A DNA stretch of 64,000 nucleotides from Sphingopyxis sp. (GTDB lineage: Bacteria > Pseudomonadota > Alphaproteobacteria > Sphingomonadales > Sphingomonadaceae): positions 1 to 64,000 of the forward strand of contig NZ_JAOZVW010000023.1 of the NCBI RefSeq assembly GCF_025869345.1. Direction: 5' to 3'. The position numbers and the translations under genes were made by a program. Shown here in pieces: positions 45,541-55,296 of the stretch. The notes under the pieces are model-generated. The model had not been told where the DNA came from, did no database searches, and worked only from the letters and a program-made list of their open reading frames with translations. Each line of letters starts with the position of its first letter. Position 1 is the first letter of the stretch.

Positions 45541-46854
45541 CTATTTCGCTCCGCTGCCGCGGACCACGACGACGGCCGTCTTGAACAGGATCAGCAAGTC
45601 GATCCACATCGAGAAATTCTTGATATAGTAAAAATCGAACCGCAGCTTGTCGTGCACTTCGCGAATGCCCGCGACATGCCCCTGGTTCACCTGCGCCCAG
45701 CCCGTGATGCCGGGCCGCACGATATGGCGATACGAATAGAACGGAATCTCGCTCTCATACCATTCGGAGAGCGGCCGCGCTTCAGGGCGCGGCCCGATCC
45801 AGCTCATTTCGCCGAGCAGGATATTGTAAAGTTGCGGCAGTTCGTCGATGCGCGTCTGGCGCAGAAAGCGGCCCAGCCGCGTGATCCGATCATCGTCGTC
45901 CTTGGTGATCGCGGCGTTCCGCTGATCGTCTGCATCGATCTTCGGCGCGGCGACCCGCATCGTGCGAAACTTGAGCACGCGAAAAGACTTCCCCCGATAT
46001 CCGATCCTTTCCTGACGGAAAAAAACCGGACCGGGGGAATCGAGCCGGATCAGCAATGCGGTGACCGCCATCGGGATCAGCAGCAAGGGCAGCGCGACCA
46101 GCGTGAAGCTAATATCGATCGCCCGCTTCATCTTCGCATAGGAATTGCTCGGAATCAGCGATCCCAGGCTGTTTTCCGACAGATGCTCGATCCGGACCTT
46201 GCCAGTCTGCGCCTCCCACACCTGCTTGTAATGATAGACGCCGACGCCGTTGAGCGCGGCGACCGCAAAGGTCCGCTCCCATTCCGGGGCGTGATCGTGC
46301 CGGAGGTCGGCCACGATGATCGCGTGGGCGGTTTCGCGCGGCAGCGCGGGCGTCTGCAGCATCTGATAGGGAACGCCGACGTCGCGGCGGATGCGGTCGA
46401 TCTCGCCGCCGGGCACGAGATAATAGAAATTGCGATCGTTCCGCCGTTCGATGGCATCGATTGAAAAACGCATTCCCAGAACGAGCAGAAAGGACAGCGA
46501 CAGGAGCGCGCCGCTATAAGGTGCACGCAGCAGCAGGGTAAGCAGCATGACGAGGCTGTACGAGCCCGCGAAGGCCGGAAAAATATAGCTTGCCGTTATC
46601 GTTCCCGGAAACTCGCCCATTTTGCGAACCGCAAGTACGCCGACGAAGGTCGCGATCGCCGCGGCGATCGACGTGTTTTTCGCGGCCTGGTTCTGCGCCG
46701 CCGCGAACAGATCGCCCGGGACATAGAGCATCGCCGGCAGGAACACCCCGACCGACAGGCAGAGCAGCAATTGTACACGAAAGGATGAAAAGAGCGCCGA
46801 CCACGATCGCCGCTCCTGCACGGGGTGATGCATCGCCTTCATCTCCACCTTCAT
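45541..46854 (-). CDS. Undecaprenyl-phosphate sugar phosphotransferase (initiating transferase)
   Basis: KRAIDISFTLVALPLLLIPMAVTALLIRLDSPGPVFFRQERIGYRGKSFRVLKFRTM, RTRIDELPQLYNILLGEMSWIGPRPEARPL, RPGITGWAQVNQGH. Confidence 0.93.
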   Translation of the reverse strand: MKVEMKAMHHPVQERRSWSALFSSFRVQLLLCLSVGVFLPAMLYVPGDLFAAAQNQAAKNTSIAAAIATFVGVLAVRKMGEFPGTITASYIFPAFAGSYSLVMLLTLLLRAPYSGALLSLSFLLVLGMRFSIDAIERRNDRNFYYLVPGGEIDRIRRDVGVPYQMLQTPALPRETAHAIIVADLRHDHAPEWERTFAVAALNGVGVYHYKQVWEAQTGKVRIEHLSENSLGSLIPSNSYAKMKRAIDISFTLVALPLLLIPMAVTALLIRLDSPGPVFFRQERIGYRGKSFRVLKFRTMRVAAPKIDADDQRNAAITKDDDDRITRLGRFLRQTRIDELPQLYNILLGEMSWIGPRPEARPLSEWYESEIPFYSYRHIVRPGITGWAQVNQGHVAGIREVHDKLRFDFYYIKNFSMWIDLLILFKTAVVVVRGSGAK

Positions 46855-46901
46855 TCTCCCCTATCGGATGCAGCTTGTCAAAACCCTGCCGGGAAAGGCC
46901 G

Positions 46902-47858
46902 TCAGCCTTCCCGAACCGTGTCCCGATTGTGCAGAAACCATCGATAGGTCGAAACGATCCCTTCCTCGAGACCGATTTGGGCACGCCACCCCAGGCGCGC
47001 GAGGCGCGACACGTCCATCAACTTGCGCGGCGTGCCGTCGGGCTTGGACGCATCCAGGCGGATCGCGCCCTTGAAACCCGTGGTTTTCGCGATCAGCGCC
47101 GCGAGGTCGGCGATCGAAATATCCTCCCCCGCACCGACATTGATATGACTCAGCATCGGCTGGGTTTCGGATCGATAGACGGCCGCGTCGAGGTCGAACA
47201 CGAACAGCGCGCCGTCGGCCATGTCGTCGACATGCAGGAATTCGCGGCGCGGCTTTCCGCTTCCCCATACGACGACCTCGTCCGCGTTCGCCTCCGCGGC
47301 TTCGTGGAAGCGGCGGATCAGCGCGGGCAGGACATGCGAGTTGGCGGGATGGAAATTGTCGCCGGGGCCGTAAAGATTGGTCGGCATGACCGCGCGATAA
47401 TCCGTGCCATATTGGCGGTTATAGCTTTCGCACAGCTTGATCCCCGCGATCTTGGCGATCGCATAGGGTTCGTTCGTCGCCTCCAGCGTGCCGGTCAGCA
47501 GCGCGTCCTCGCGCATCGGCTGCGGCGCGTCGCGCGGATAGATGCACGACGAGCCGAGGAACAGCATCCGCCGCACGCCGGCCGCATGGGCCTGATGGAC
47601 GACATTGCATTCCATCATCAGATTTTCATAGATGAACTCGGCCGGATAGCTGTTGTTCGCGTGGATTCCGCCGACCTTCGCTGCCGCCAATATGACCGCA
47701 TCGGGCCGCTCGGCTTCGAAAAAGCCTTTGACCGCCTGCTGGTCGGTCAAATCCAGCTCGGCGTGGGTCCGCGTCAGCAGGTCGACGCCGCGATCGCTCA
47801 ATTTCCGGGCGATGGCCGCCCCCACCATTCCGCGATGGCCGGCAAGATAGATGCGCAT
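46902..47858 (-). CDS. fcl: GDP-L-fucose synthase
   Basis: [69 protein letters not shown]. Confidence 0.94.
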   Translation of the reverse strand: MRIYLAGHRGMVGAAIARKLSDRGVDLLTRTHAELDLTDQQAVKGFFEAERPDAVILAAAKVGGIHANNSYPAEFIYENLMMECNVVHQAHAAGVRRMLFLGSSCIYPRDAPQPMREDALLTGTLEATNEPYAIAKIAGIKLCESYNRQYGTDYRAVMPTNLYGPGDNFHPANSHVLPALIRRFHEAAEANADEVVVWGSGKPRREFLHVDDMADGALFVFDLDAAVYRSETQPMLSHINVGAGEDISIADLAALIAKTTGFKGAIRLDASKPDGTPRKLMDVSRLARLGWRAQIGLEEGIVSTYRWFLHNRDTVREG

Positions 47859-47866
47859 AGCCTCGC

Positions 47867-48991
47867 TCACGATTCCAGCGCGACGGGCGTGTCGTAGCCG
47901 TGCGACTTGAGCAGCGCGTGCCGCCGCGCCGTCTGGAGGTCGGCCGCGACCATTTCCGCACACATCTCGCGCGTCCCGATTTCGGGCACCCAGCCCATAT
48001 TCTCGCGCGCCTTGGCGGGATCGCCGAGCAGCGTTTCGACCTCCGCCGGGCGGAAATAGCGCGGATCGATCCGCATGATCACGTCGCCCGGCTTGATCGC
48101 GGTGGTGATATTGCCCGTCACCGCCTCGACGATCGCGACCTCTTCGAGGCCCTGCCCTTCGAAGCGAAGGGTGATGCCGAGTTCCTCCGCCGCCCAGCTA
48201 ATGAACTGGCGCACCGAATATTGCTGTCCCGTCGCGATCACATAATCGTCGGGCGTGTCCTGCTGCAGCATCATCCACTGCATGCGGACATAATCCTTGG
48301 CGTGGCCCCAATCGCGCAGAGCGTCGATATTGCCCATATAGAGGCACTGTTCGAGCCCCTGGCTGATATTCGCGAGGGCGCGCGTGATCTTGCGCGTCAC
48401 GAAGGTTTCGCCGCGCCGCGGGCTCTCGTGGTTGAACAGGATGCCGTTGCACGCATAAAGACCATAGGCCTCGCGATAATTGACCGTGATCCAATAGGCA
48501 TAGAGCTTGGCGACCGCATAGGGCGAGCGCGGGTGGAAGGGCGTCGTCTCGCGCTGCGGAATTTCCTGCACCAGCCCGTAAAGCTCGGAGGTCGACGCCT
48601 GATAGAAACGCGTCTTCTTCTCGAGCCCAAGGAAGCGGATCGCCTCGAGCAGGCGCAGCGTCCCGATCGCATCGACGTCGGCGGTATATTCGGGCGCCTC
48701 GAAGCTGACCGCGACATGGCTCTGCGCGCCCAGATTATAGACCTCGTCGGGCTCGATTTCGCGCAGGATGCGCGTCAGGTTCGACGTGTCGGTCAGGTCG
48801 CCATAATGCAGATGGAGCGACGGGTTCGGGCTATGCGGGTCCTGATAGATATGGTCGATGCGCTGCGTGTTGAACGACGAGGCGCGGCGTTTCAGCCCGT
48901 GAACCTCATATCCCTTTTCCAGCAGGAATTCCGCCAGATACGAGCCGTCTTGTCCGGTCACGCCGGTGATGAATGCTTTCTTTTTCGTCAT
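47867..48991 (-). CDS. gmd: GDP-mannose 4,6-dehydratase
   Basis: [87 protein letters not shown]. Confidence 0.96.
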   Translation of the reverse strand: MTKKKAFITGVTGQDGSYLAEFLLEKGYEVHGLKRRASSFNTQRIDHIYQDPHSPNPSLHLHYGDLTDTSNLTRILREIEPDEVYNLGAQSHVAVSFEAPEYTADVDAIGTLRLLEAIRFLGLEKKTRFYQASTSELYGLVQEIPQRETTPFHPRSPYAVAKLYAYWITVNYREAYGLYACNGILFNHESPRRGETFVTRKITRALANISQGLEQCLYMGNIDALRDWGHAKDYVRMQWMMLQQDTPDDYVIATGQQYSVRQFISWAAEELGITLRFEGQGLEEVAIVEAVTGNITTAIKPGDVIMRIDPRYFRPAEVETLLGDPAKARENMGWVPEIGTREMCAEMVAADLQTARRHALLKSHGYDTPVALES

Positions 48992-49007
48992 ATCCCGTTG
49001 CCAAAGA

Positions 49008-49748
49008 TCAAAAGAATTGCGGAATCTTGCTGATGTTCTTGCCGACCAGCGCGCGGACGGCGCCGATGCCGTTCATCGCCAGCGCGCGATAATCCTCGCG
49101 GCTCTTGCGGAGAATCCGTTCGAGCGATCGGTTGCTTTCCCCCCCGGTCCGCATCTTCACCAGCACGTCGGGCACATAGCCGACGCGAAGCTGACCCTTT
49201 CCGAACCAGCGCAAGATCGCTTCATAATCGGCCGCGATCTGAAAGCTGGTGTCATAGCCGCCCAGCCGCTCGACGACCTCACGGCGCACGAACAGCGTCG
49301 GATGCGGGGGCATCCAGCCGCGGCGCAGCTTGCGCGGATGATAATCGCCCGAGGTCCAGCGCCGGACGATCCGCGCGCTGTCCGCCGCCGAAACATAGTC
49401 GAGATCGCCATAGACGGCATCGACGTCCCCCACCGCAAAGCGCTGCGCAACGCGCGCCAGCACAGCGCCGTCCGCAAAGAAGTCGTCCGAATGCAGGATG
49501 CCGATGACATCGCCGTTACAACGCGCCATCGCGCGGTTGAGCGCGTCGTAGATGCCGGCGTCCTTTTCGCTCAACACCTTGCGCCGCGGGTCCGGCCGCG
49601 CGGCCAGCAGCGCGAGCGTCCCGTCGGTCGAGCCGCCATCCTGCACGATATGCTCCCAATCCGCGAAATCCTGTGCATCGAGGCTGTCGATCGCGTGGCC
49701 CAATGTGCCCTCGCGGTTCCAGACGGCGGTAATGATGGAGATTTTCAC
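49008..49748 (-). CDS. Glycosyltransferase family 2
   Basis: [80 protein letters not shown]. Confidence 0.92.
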   Translation of the reverse strand: MKISIITAVWNREGTLGHAIDSLDAQDFADWEHIVQDGGSTDGTLALLAARPDPRRKVLSEKDAGIYDALNRAMARCNGDVIGILHSDDFFADGAVLARVAQRFAVGDVDAVYGDLDYVSAADSARIVRRWTSGDYHPRKLRRGWMPPHPTLFVRREVVERLGGYDTSFQIAADYEAILRWFGKGQLRVGYVPDVLVKMRTGGESNRSLERILRKSREDYRALAMNGIGAVRALVGKNISKIPQFF

Positions 49749-49900
49749 GGAGAAAAATACTTCTTCGAACGCGGTCGCAGCGCCGGCCGCCGGATGGCGG
49801 GACTATTAGGGCCCGCCCGGTCGTGAGGCAACCCGAAAGGCTCCGGCGCGCGGCGCCTCGTCACGCAGCCGGCTCGTTCCGGCGCGAGCCCCTGCCCCGG

Positions 49901-51007
49901 TCAAAGACCATCGACGAGTTCGGCCCATAATTGCGGCCAGTCACGCGCGAAGGGCGGGTCGGGCAAGGCGGCGTCCTGCCCTTCGGGCGTCCAGCGTCCC
50001 TGGGCCGCTGCCGCGAACGCGCCGGCCCAGGCCGCGGCGTCGTCCGGCGGCAGAAAGCTGACATCGGCGTAGGTGCCGACCGTTTCGTGCGCATAGGGCA
50101 GGTCCGCGACCAGGAGCGGCTTGGCAAAGGATTTGGCTTCGCTGATCGGCAGTCCCCAGGTTTCGAGGCGCGAGGGGAAAAGGACCATGTCGCAGTCGCG
50201 ATATTCGCGCATCATCGCGTCGCGATCCTGCCGCCCGATGAACGAAATGCCGGGGGTGCCGCCAAAGCGTTCGACCAGTTCGCGATCATAGGCATTGGCC
50301 GTTCCGTCGAGGGTCAGGCGAAGATCGACGCCAGCCGCTACCTCCGGGGGCAGCATCGCGACCGCGGCGCACGGCGTTTCCATATTCTTGAACACGCGCG
50401 GCAGCGACGGATAAAGCAGGCGCAGCGGCCGCCCCGGCTCGGGATGCCGCAGCGGCGCCGCGGCGGCGGTCGCCGCGGGCGCCAGTCCCGGATAGGCGAC
50501 GAGGATGTTCGGATGCCCGGTGTGGCGGCGAAAGGCATCGCGAAGCCATTGCTGCTGGACGATCACCATATGGTTGCGGCGAATGAAGCTTTTGTAGAGC
50601 CGCAGATAGAACATCGTGAACAGCTTGAATTTCGGGTCGAGCCGCGCCTCGTGCCAGCTCGGGCGATAAAAGGGCGACGGATTGTGGCAATAGACCGCCT
50701 GCCGCCGCGCCGTGACGCGCGGCGTGATGTCGTGCAGCGACAGCCACAGATCGGCGTTCCATTCCTTCGACGGCCCCGAAAAGCCATGCCATTCGAGCCA
50801 GAGCCGCCGCCCCCACGAACTTTTCGCCGTCGGAAAAGGGACGATCCGCGCGCGCGGTTCATCGACGAGCGCCGCGTCGTGGACGAGCGCGGTAATATCC
50901 CATTCGGGGCCCAGGCAGCGCGCCGCCGACGCCAGGCTTTCGCGCAGGATGGTGAGCGTGCCGCCCTCCACCAGATTGACCGCCGAGATGACGAGATGCC
51001 GCCTCAC
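49901..51007 (-). CDS. Glycosyltransferase family 1/4-like
   Basis: YPGLAPAATAA...LLYPSLPRVFKNMETPCAAVAML...GTPGISFIGRQDRDAMMREYRDCDMVLFPSRLETWGLPISEAKSFAKPLLVADLPYAHE. Confidence 0.88.
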   Translation of the reverse strand: MRRHLVISAVNLVEGGTLTILRESLASAARCLGPEWDITALVHDAALVDEPRARIVPFPTAKSSWGRRLWLEWHGFSGPSKEWNADLWLSLHDITPRVTARRQAVYCHNPSPFYRPSWHEARLDPKFKLFTMFYLRLYKSFIRRNHMVIVQQQWLRDAFRRHTGHPNILVAYPGLAPAATAAAAPLRHPEPGRPLRLLYPSLPRVFKNMETPCAAVAMLPPEVAAGVDLRLTLDGTANAYDRELVERFGGTPGISFIGRQDRDAMMREYRDCDMVLFPSRLETWGLPISEAKSFAKPLLVADLPYAHETVGTYADVSFLPPDDAAAWAGAFAAAAQGRWTPEGQDAALPDPPFARDWPQLWAELVDGL

Positions 51008-52464
51008 CGGCCGGCCTTCGCTTCGGCGGCCAGTTCCGCCATGCGGGGCAGGATTTGCGGCGCGACCCGTTCGGCCAGCGCCGCCGCGGCCTCGTCGCCG
51101 AGCGAGAAATTGAGCACGCCTTCAAAGGTCCCCAGATAATAGGCCGCGACGAAATCCTCGTTGAAGCGGGCGTCGGCGGCCGTCGGCGCGTCGAGGTGCC
51201 GGCGGAGAAGATCGAACAATCCGGCGGGATTGCCGATCCGCACGACGTCGGGATGCTCCTGATAGAAGACCGAGCCGAAGAGGAAGACGCGGCGGCCGAG
51301 CAGCAGCGCCTCATAGCCCACGGTGCTCGTCAGGGTGATGACCGCGCGCGCCGCGCGGATCAGCGCCTTGGTATCCGCGAAGGGCGAGATCAACCGCACA
51401 TTGGGCAAGGCCGCGAGCCGCCGGTAGAAGGCGCGCGGCGGATAGCCATAGGCGCTGACATGATCCTTGACATAAAGCATCACGCCAGGCGGCAGGCTGA
51501 ACGCGATGTTCCGGATCACCTCATATTCGTCGAGATAGGTTCCCGCGAGGATCGAGGTCGAGGATTCGGGGTGGAAATGCAGCGGATAGAGCAGAAAGCG
51601 CTCGCCCTCGACCGGATCGCGGTAATGGCGCCGGATCGCGCCGATCCGCAGCTTGCGCTCCAGATTGCGGCGGACCATGCGCCACGACAGGCGCAACGGA
51701 TTGCCCACCTGAAAGGCATGGACATGGTCGTCGCCGCGATGCCGCCAGGCCAGCCGCAGCTTGTCCCACTTCGATCGGTTCACATAGCGCCCGGCGAGGT
51801 CGAGATTGTCGAGGTTGTTGAATTTCATATAATCGGGAACGATGCGCTCCAGATTGTCCAGGTAGTCGCGGCACCAGGCGCGAACGGCGGGATCGACGGC
51901 GCGCCTTCCGGCGCGAATATCGGCCAGGATCGGCGCATAAAGCGCCTGTTCGCCGAGCGGATCGGATACGATCGCGAAGCGCCCCGGCAGCCGCGATCCG
52001 ACGAGGCCGCAATAGGCGACGCCGCGGCGCCGCGCGACGATCCACGCGAAATGGGCAAAGGCGTTCGAGACATTCTCGTACAGGACCGCGTCGATCCGCC
52101 GATCGGCGAACAGATGTTCGAAATAGCGCAGCAGCGCCGCCTGCAGGCGGCGGTAATAACCCTCCGGCCGCGCGCCGCCGATGCCATAGACCTCCGCGCG
52201 CTCGAAATCGGAGAGAAGCGCGGCGTTCAGCGGTTCGTAGGCATAGTCGGCCAGCGCCCGCGCGGGGTCCTCATCGAAACCGGCGAAGAAGGCAGCGAAG
52301 TCGTGAACCGGCGCGCCCAGCGCGTCGAGCCGGTTCGCCGCACGCGAATAGGGACAATCGACCGCAACCTCGACCCCATGCCCCTGCCCCGCCAGATGGC
52401 GGGCCATGGCATTGAAGAAGCGGTAATAGCCGGGAGCACCGTTGGAGAGGATCAGGACGTTCAT
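51004..52464 (-). CDS. Capsular polysaccharide biosynthesis (KpsS/Capsule_synth-like) protein
   Basis: MNVLILSNGAPGYYRFFNAMARHLAGQGHGVEVAVDCPYSR..., LLYPLHFHPESSTSILAGTYLDEYEVIRNIAFSLPPGVMLYVKDH, LTSTVGYEALLLGRRVFLFGSVFYQ. Confidence 0.78.
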   Translation of the reverse strand: MNVLILSNGAPGYYRFFNAMARHLAGQGHGVEVAVDCPYSRAANRLDALGAPVHDFAAFFAGFDEDPARALADYAYEPLNAALLSDFERAEVYGIGGARPEGYYRRLQAALLRYFEHLFADRRIDAVLYENVSNAFAHFAWIVARRRGVAYCGLVGSRLPGRFAIVSDPLGEQALYAPILADIRAGRRAVDPAVRAWCRDYLDNLERIVPDYMKFNNLDNLDLAGRYVNRSKWDKLRLAWRHRGDDHVHAFQVGNPLRLSWRMVRRNLERKLRIGAIRRHYRDPVEGERFLLYPLHFHPESSTSILAGTYLDEYEVIRNIAFSLPPGVMLYVKDHVSAYGYPPRAFYRRLAALPNVRLISPFADTKALIRAARAVITLTSTVGYEALLLGRRVFLFGSVFYQEHPDVVRIGNPAGLFDLLRRHLDAPTAADARFNEDFVAAYYLGTFEGVLNFSLGDEAAAALAERVAPQILPRMAELAAEAKAGR

Positions 52465-53828
52465 CGGACAGCGTGCTGAGGGACCTGCTGATCCGATTGC
52501 CTCATAGCTAGCCGTGAAAGCAGGAACGGAATCACATTCAAGGCTGCGTAAGCCCCTACGCCATAGGCAACTGCGGGCAGAAGCGGCCCGCGTAAAACGA
52601 AGAAAAGATAGAAGGCAAAATAAGTTGCTGAAATTCTCTCAACAATCGTTCCGTTCACAGCAAACCAATCGAGACGTTTCGAGTATAAAGCAAGAATAGC
52701 AGAATATACTGCGATTCCCAATACACCAAAATCGACATATCCTTCAGCAGGGTAAGAGAATGAAATATTGGTAAACCAAAGATTGTAATAAGAAAGAAGA
52801 TATTCCCCAAGCATTTCACCACTAGAAACAGGCTTATCGCTCCAAAAATCTCTGGGAACAAAAAATAGAATGGACCCCAAAATCTGGTGGCCCATCTGAA
52901 ATCCACCCTCCCTTACAAATGTAATCATGGCCACTATATTAGCCCAAGCGTCATAGTGAATATCATTAAAGTGTCCAGATATTTCTTTTACAACATTAGA
53001 AAATGTAAACATATATGACCATGAACTTGCTTTATTATTTATAAATATCGAAAGTATAGGAAACCCTATGATCAATCCCGGCGTAGCAATAAGAAAAACA
53101 TTTCTAGCCGACATTCTGATCCAGTAAAAATAGAAAAATACCATCGAAATATAGAGCGGTCCAAGCGCATTTCTGCGATCAAGAAATATATTTTTTGTAG
53201 CCATAACGCATAGGATAAGGCCGCCCAGGACAACGAGGCTACGCCTTTCTTTTTTAAGGAGCATGTAAAATGCTGCCGTAAAAAATGGTATCATAAACAG
53301 TGTCTTATGGCGAAGAATGAGAAATCCCGAGGCCCCCGCCTCACCAATATCACCGATGAGCAGCCGCGAGTCCCTGACGACATAGAGTCCCCAAAAAGCC
53401 ATCACCACGGTCAACATTATGAAAACGGGCAGCATCATGGAAACCTGCCCGTCAGTCGCAGAAAAGAGCGACTTTGGCCTTTTTTTCATATTCCGCATGT
53501 ACACTATTTGAAAAACAGACAGGAATATAAAAACAACTAGATTCGCCCAAACCACTCCATCGACTTCAACCGGGAAAAAGTTAACTAGATATCCGTTAGC
53601 TTCATAAAGCTGAATGATTGGGGCCACATAAAAAAACAACAAGCTGAAAACCAAAACTGTTCCGAACGCTACTCCTGCTCTATTTTTCACAATAGTGGAT
53701 CGCGCCATCGCCATCAATGGCAAAGACGTTAAATAGAATGATAAAATTATGGGATATTCCTGATCATACAGAAGATATCCCGGAAGAGATAAAATCAATA
53801 TACAGGTGATTATCCAAAGCAAAAACAC
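52461..53828 (-). CDS. O-antigen/capsule polymerase (Wzy-like) multi-TM protein
   Basis: 455-aa polytopic membrane protein in a polysaccharide locus; strikingly AT-rich; 4-nt overlap with the downstream gene. Confidence 0.75.
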   Translation of the reverse strand: MFLLWIITCILILSLPGYLLYDQEYPIILSFYLTSLPLMAMARSTIVKNRAGVAFGTVLVFSLLFFYVAPIIQLYEANGYLVNFFPVEVDGVVWANLVVFIFLSVFQIVYMRNMKKRPKSLFSATDGQVSMMLPVFIMLTVVMAFWGLYVVRDSRLLIGDIGEAGASGFLILRHKTLFMIPFFTAAFYMLLKKERRSLVVLGGLILCVMATKNIFLDRRNALGPLYISMVFFYFYWIRMSARNVFLIATPGLIIGFPILSIFINNKASSWSYMFTFSNVVKEISGHFNDIHYDAWANIVAMITFVREGGFQMGHQILGSILFFVPRDFWSDKPVSSGEMLGEYLLSYYNLWFTNISFSYPAEGYVDFGVLGIAVYSAILALYSKRLDWFAVNGTIVERISATYFAFYLFFVLRGPLLPAVAYGVGAYAALNVIPFLLSRLAMRQSDQQVPQHAVR

Positions 53829-53830
53829 GA

Positions 53831-54688
53831 TCAGATAATCCTGTTCACATATTCGTTATGGTGATCGCGAGCGATGCGTCGCTTGCGCGACATGAAGATC
53901 GACGGCACCACCGAATAGCGGACCTGGAGGAGCAGGCGCCGGCGGCCAGTCGGCAATTGCCCCTTGTGCAGGCCATAGGTGTCTTCGAGGAAGGCGGTGC
54001 CCGCGGGGCCGGTAAAACGATGGACGCTTTCGGCCCCAAAGGCGGCCTCGATCTCCTCGTCCTGATAGCGCCGGCGTTCGAGGCATATGTCGCGATCGTG
54101 CGTGTGCCGGACGAAGGTGTGCGGCCCGCAATCCTCCTCGACATCGGTCAGGTAGATGAACAGTTTTAGGAAGCGGATCGAATCATTGTCGCGGTGATAA
54201 TATTGCTCGTTCTCCGCCTCGTCATGGCCCGGCAGCGACCACCAGGCCTTGATGCTGTCGATCGTCGGCATACAGCCGAAATAGCTGCTGACCGCGCCGA
54301 TCACGCGCGGATGATTGGCGATTTCCAGCACCTCGGGAATATCGATGATGTCGTCGATGTCGGCGACATGCGTCTGCGCCGGGATCGCGTTGTGGCCGAA
54401 GCGCCCCAGTTCGGGGCGCCAGCGGTCGCGGCATTGCCGCTGCTCCAGCGTCGCGCGCAATTCTTCGACCCACGCCCGGTCGACCAGGCCGTCCAGCATC
54501 GCAAAGCCATCGGCATCGAGCGCCGCGACATCACTCGCCTCGCCGTTCCGGTCGGCGCGCGGCCGCGTCGCGGCGACCCATGCCGCCAGCCGGCGGCGCC
54601 ACCGCGACGGGCGGATTCGCTGCTGCACCTCGTGAAAGGCGTGGATGTAAAGCGGCGCACGGCGGCGCATGACATAGGACGCGGTCAT
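53831..54688 (-). CDS. Phytanoyl-CoA dioxygenase (Fe(II)/2OG) family protein
   Basis: QYYHRDNDSIRFLKLFIYLTDVEEDCGPHTFVRHTH (HxD), GLHKGQLPTGRRRLLLQVRYS (distal His/Arg). Confidence 0.8.
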   Translation of the reverse strand: MTASYVMRRRAPLYIHAFHEVQQRIRPSRWRRRLAAWVAATRPRADRNGEASDVAALDADGFAMLDGLVDRAWVEELRATLEQRQCRDRWRPELGRFGHNAIPAQTHVADIDDIIDIPEVLEIANHPRVIGAVSSYFGCMPTIDSIKAWWSLPGHDEAENEQYYHRDNDSIRFLKLFIYLTDVEEDCGPHTFVRHTHDRDICLERRRYQDEEIEAAFGAESVHRFTGPAGTAFLEDTYGLHKGQLPTGRRRLLLQVRYSVVPSIFMSRKRRIARDHHNEYVNRII

Positions 54689-54789
54689 CGCGGGCTCCTT
54701 TCGACTTTCCCTTCGGGCGCGGTGCATCCGGGCCGCGTTAGCACAGCCGCCGCGCATGGCACAGGGTCGCATTCGCGCCTGTCCATGGC

Positions 54790-55296
54790 TCAGCCCCCGA
54801 CGCGCCGGTCGAGCTGGCGCGGCGCCTGACCGACCAGGATCGCACCGGGGGGAACGTCGCGCGTCACGATGACGCCCGCGCCGATCACCGCATTCTCGCC
54901 GACCGTCACCCCGCCGAGCACCATCGCCCCGGCGCCGATCCAGGCGCCGCGCTTCAGCACGATCGGCCGCGAGACGTGCGGATAGGGCAGCGGCTGGTTC
55001 AGGTCGAGCCCCGCCGTCTCGATCGTCGCATATTGAGAGATGCGGACATAATCCTCCATCACCACCGGCGCATGGGCCCCGACGATCACGCCCGGCCCGA
55101 TCCGCACATGGTCGCCGATGCGGATATTCTCGCGATATTTGAACTTGGTCGACAGCGAGAAGGACAGCTCGCGCGAGCCGGGGAACCAGGCGCGTATCCG
55201 GCAATAGGTGCGCCACGCCGTCCAATAATGATCGAACAGGTCCAATCCGCCGCTGAGCCAGGAGAAGGGCGGCCCCGTGACGATCGATCTCAGCAT
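54790..55296 (-). CDS. Left-handed beta-helix acyltransferase (colanic-acid-type acetyltransferase)
   Basis: FKYRENIRIGDHVRIGPGVIVGAHAPVVMEDYVRISQYATI...RGAWIGAGAMVLGGVTVGENAVIGAGVIVTRDVPPGAILVGQAPRQL hexapeptide repeats. Confidence 0.9.
   Translation of the reverse strand: MLRSIVTGPPFSWLSGGLDLFDHYWTAWRTYCRIRAWFPGSRELSFSLSTKFKYRENIRIGDHVRIGPGVIVGAHAPVVMEDYVRISQYATIETAGLDLNQPLPYPHVSRPIVLKRGAWIGAGAMVLGGVTVGENAVIGAGVIVTRDVPPGAILVGQAPRQLDRRVGG

Noticed and set aside
54790-55296. Acyltransferase considered as a substitute for PseH
   Set aside because: It is a left-handed beta-helix (hexapeptide) O-acetyltransferase-type protein outside the pse gene run, not a GNAT; the formyltransferase embedded between pseG and pseI is the better candidate.
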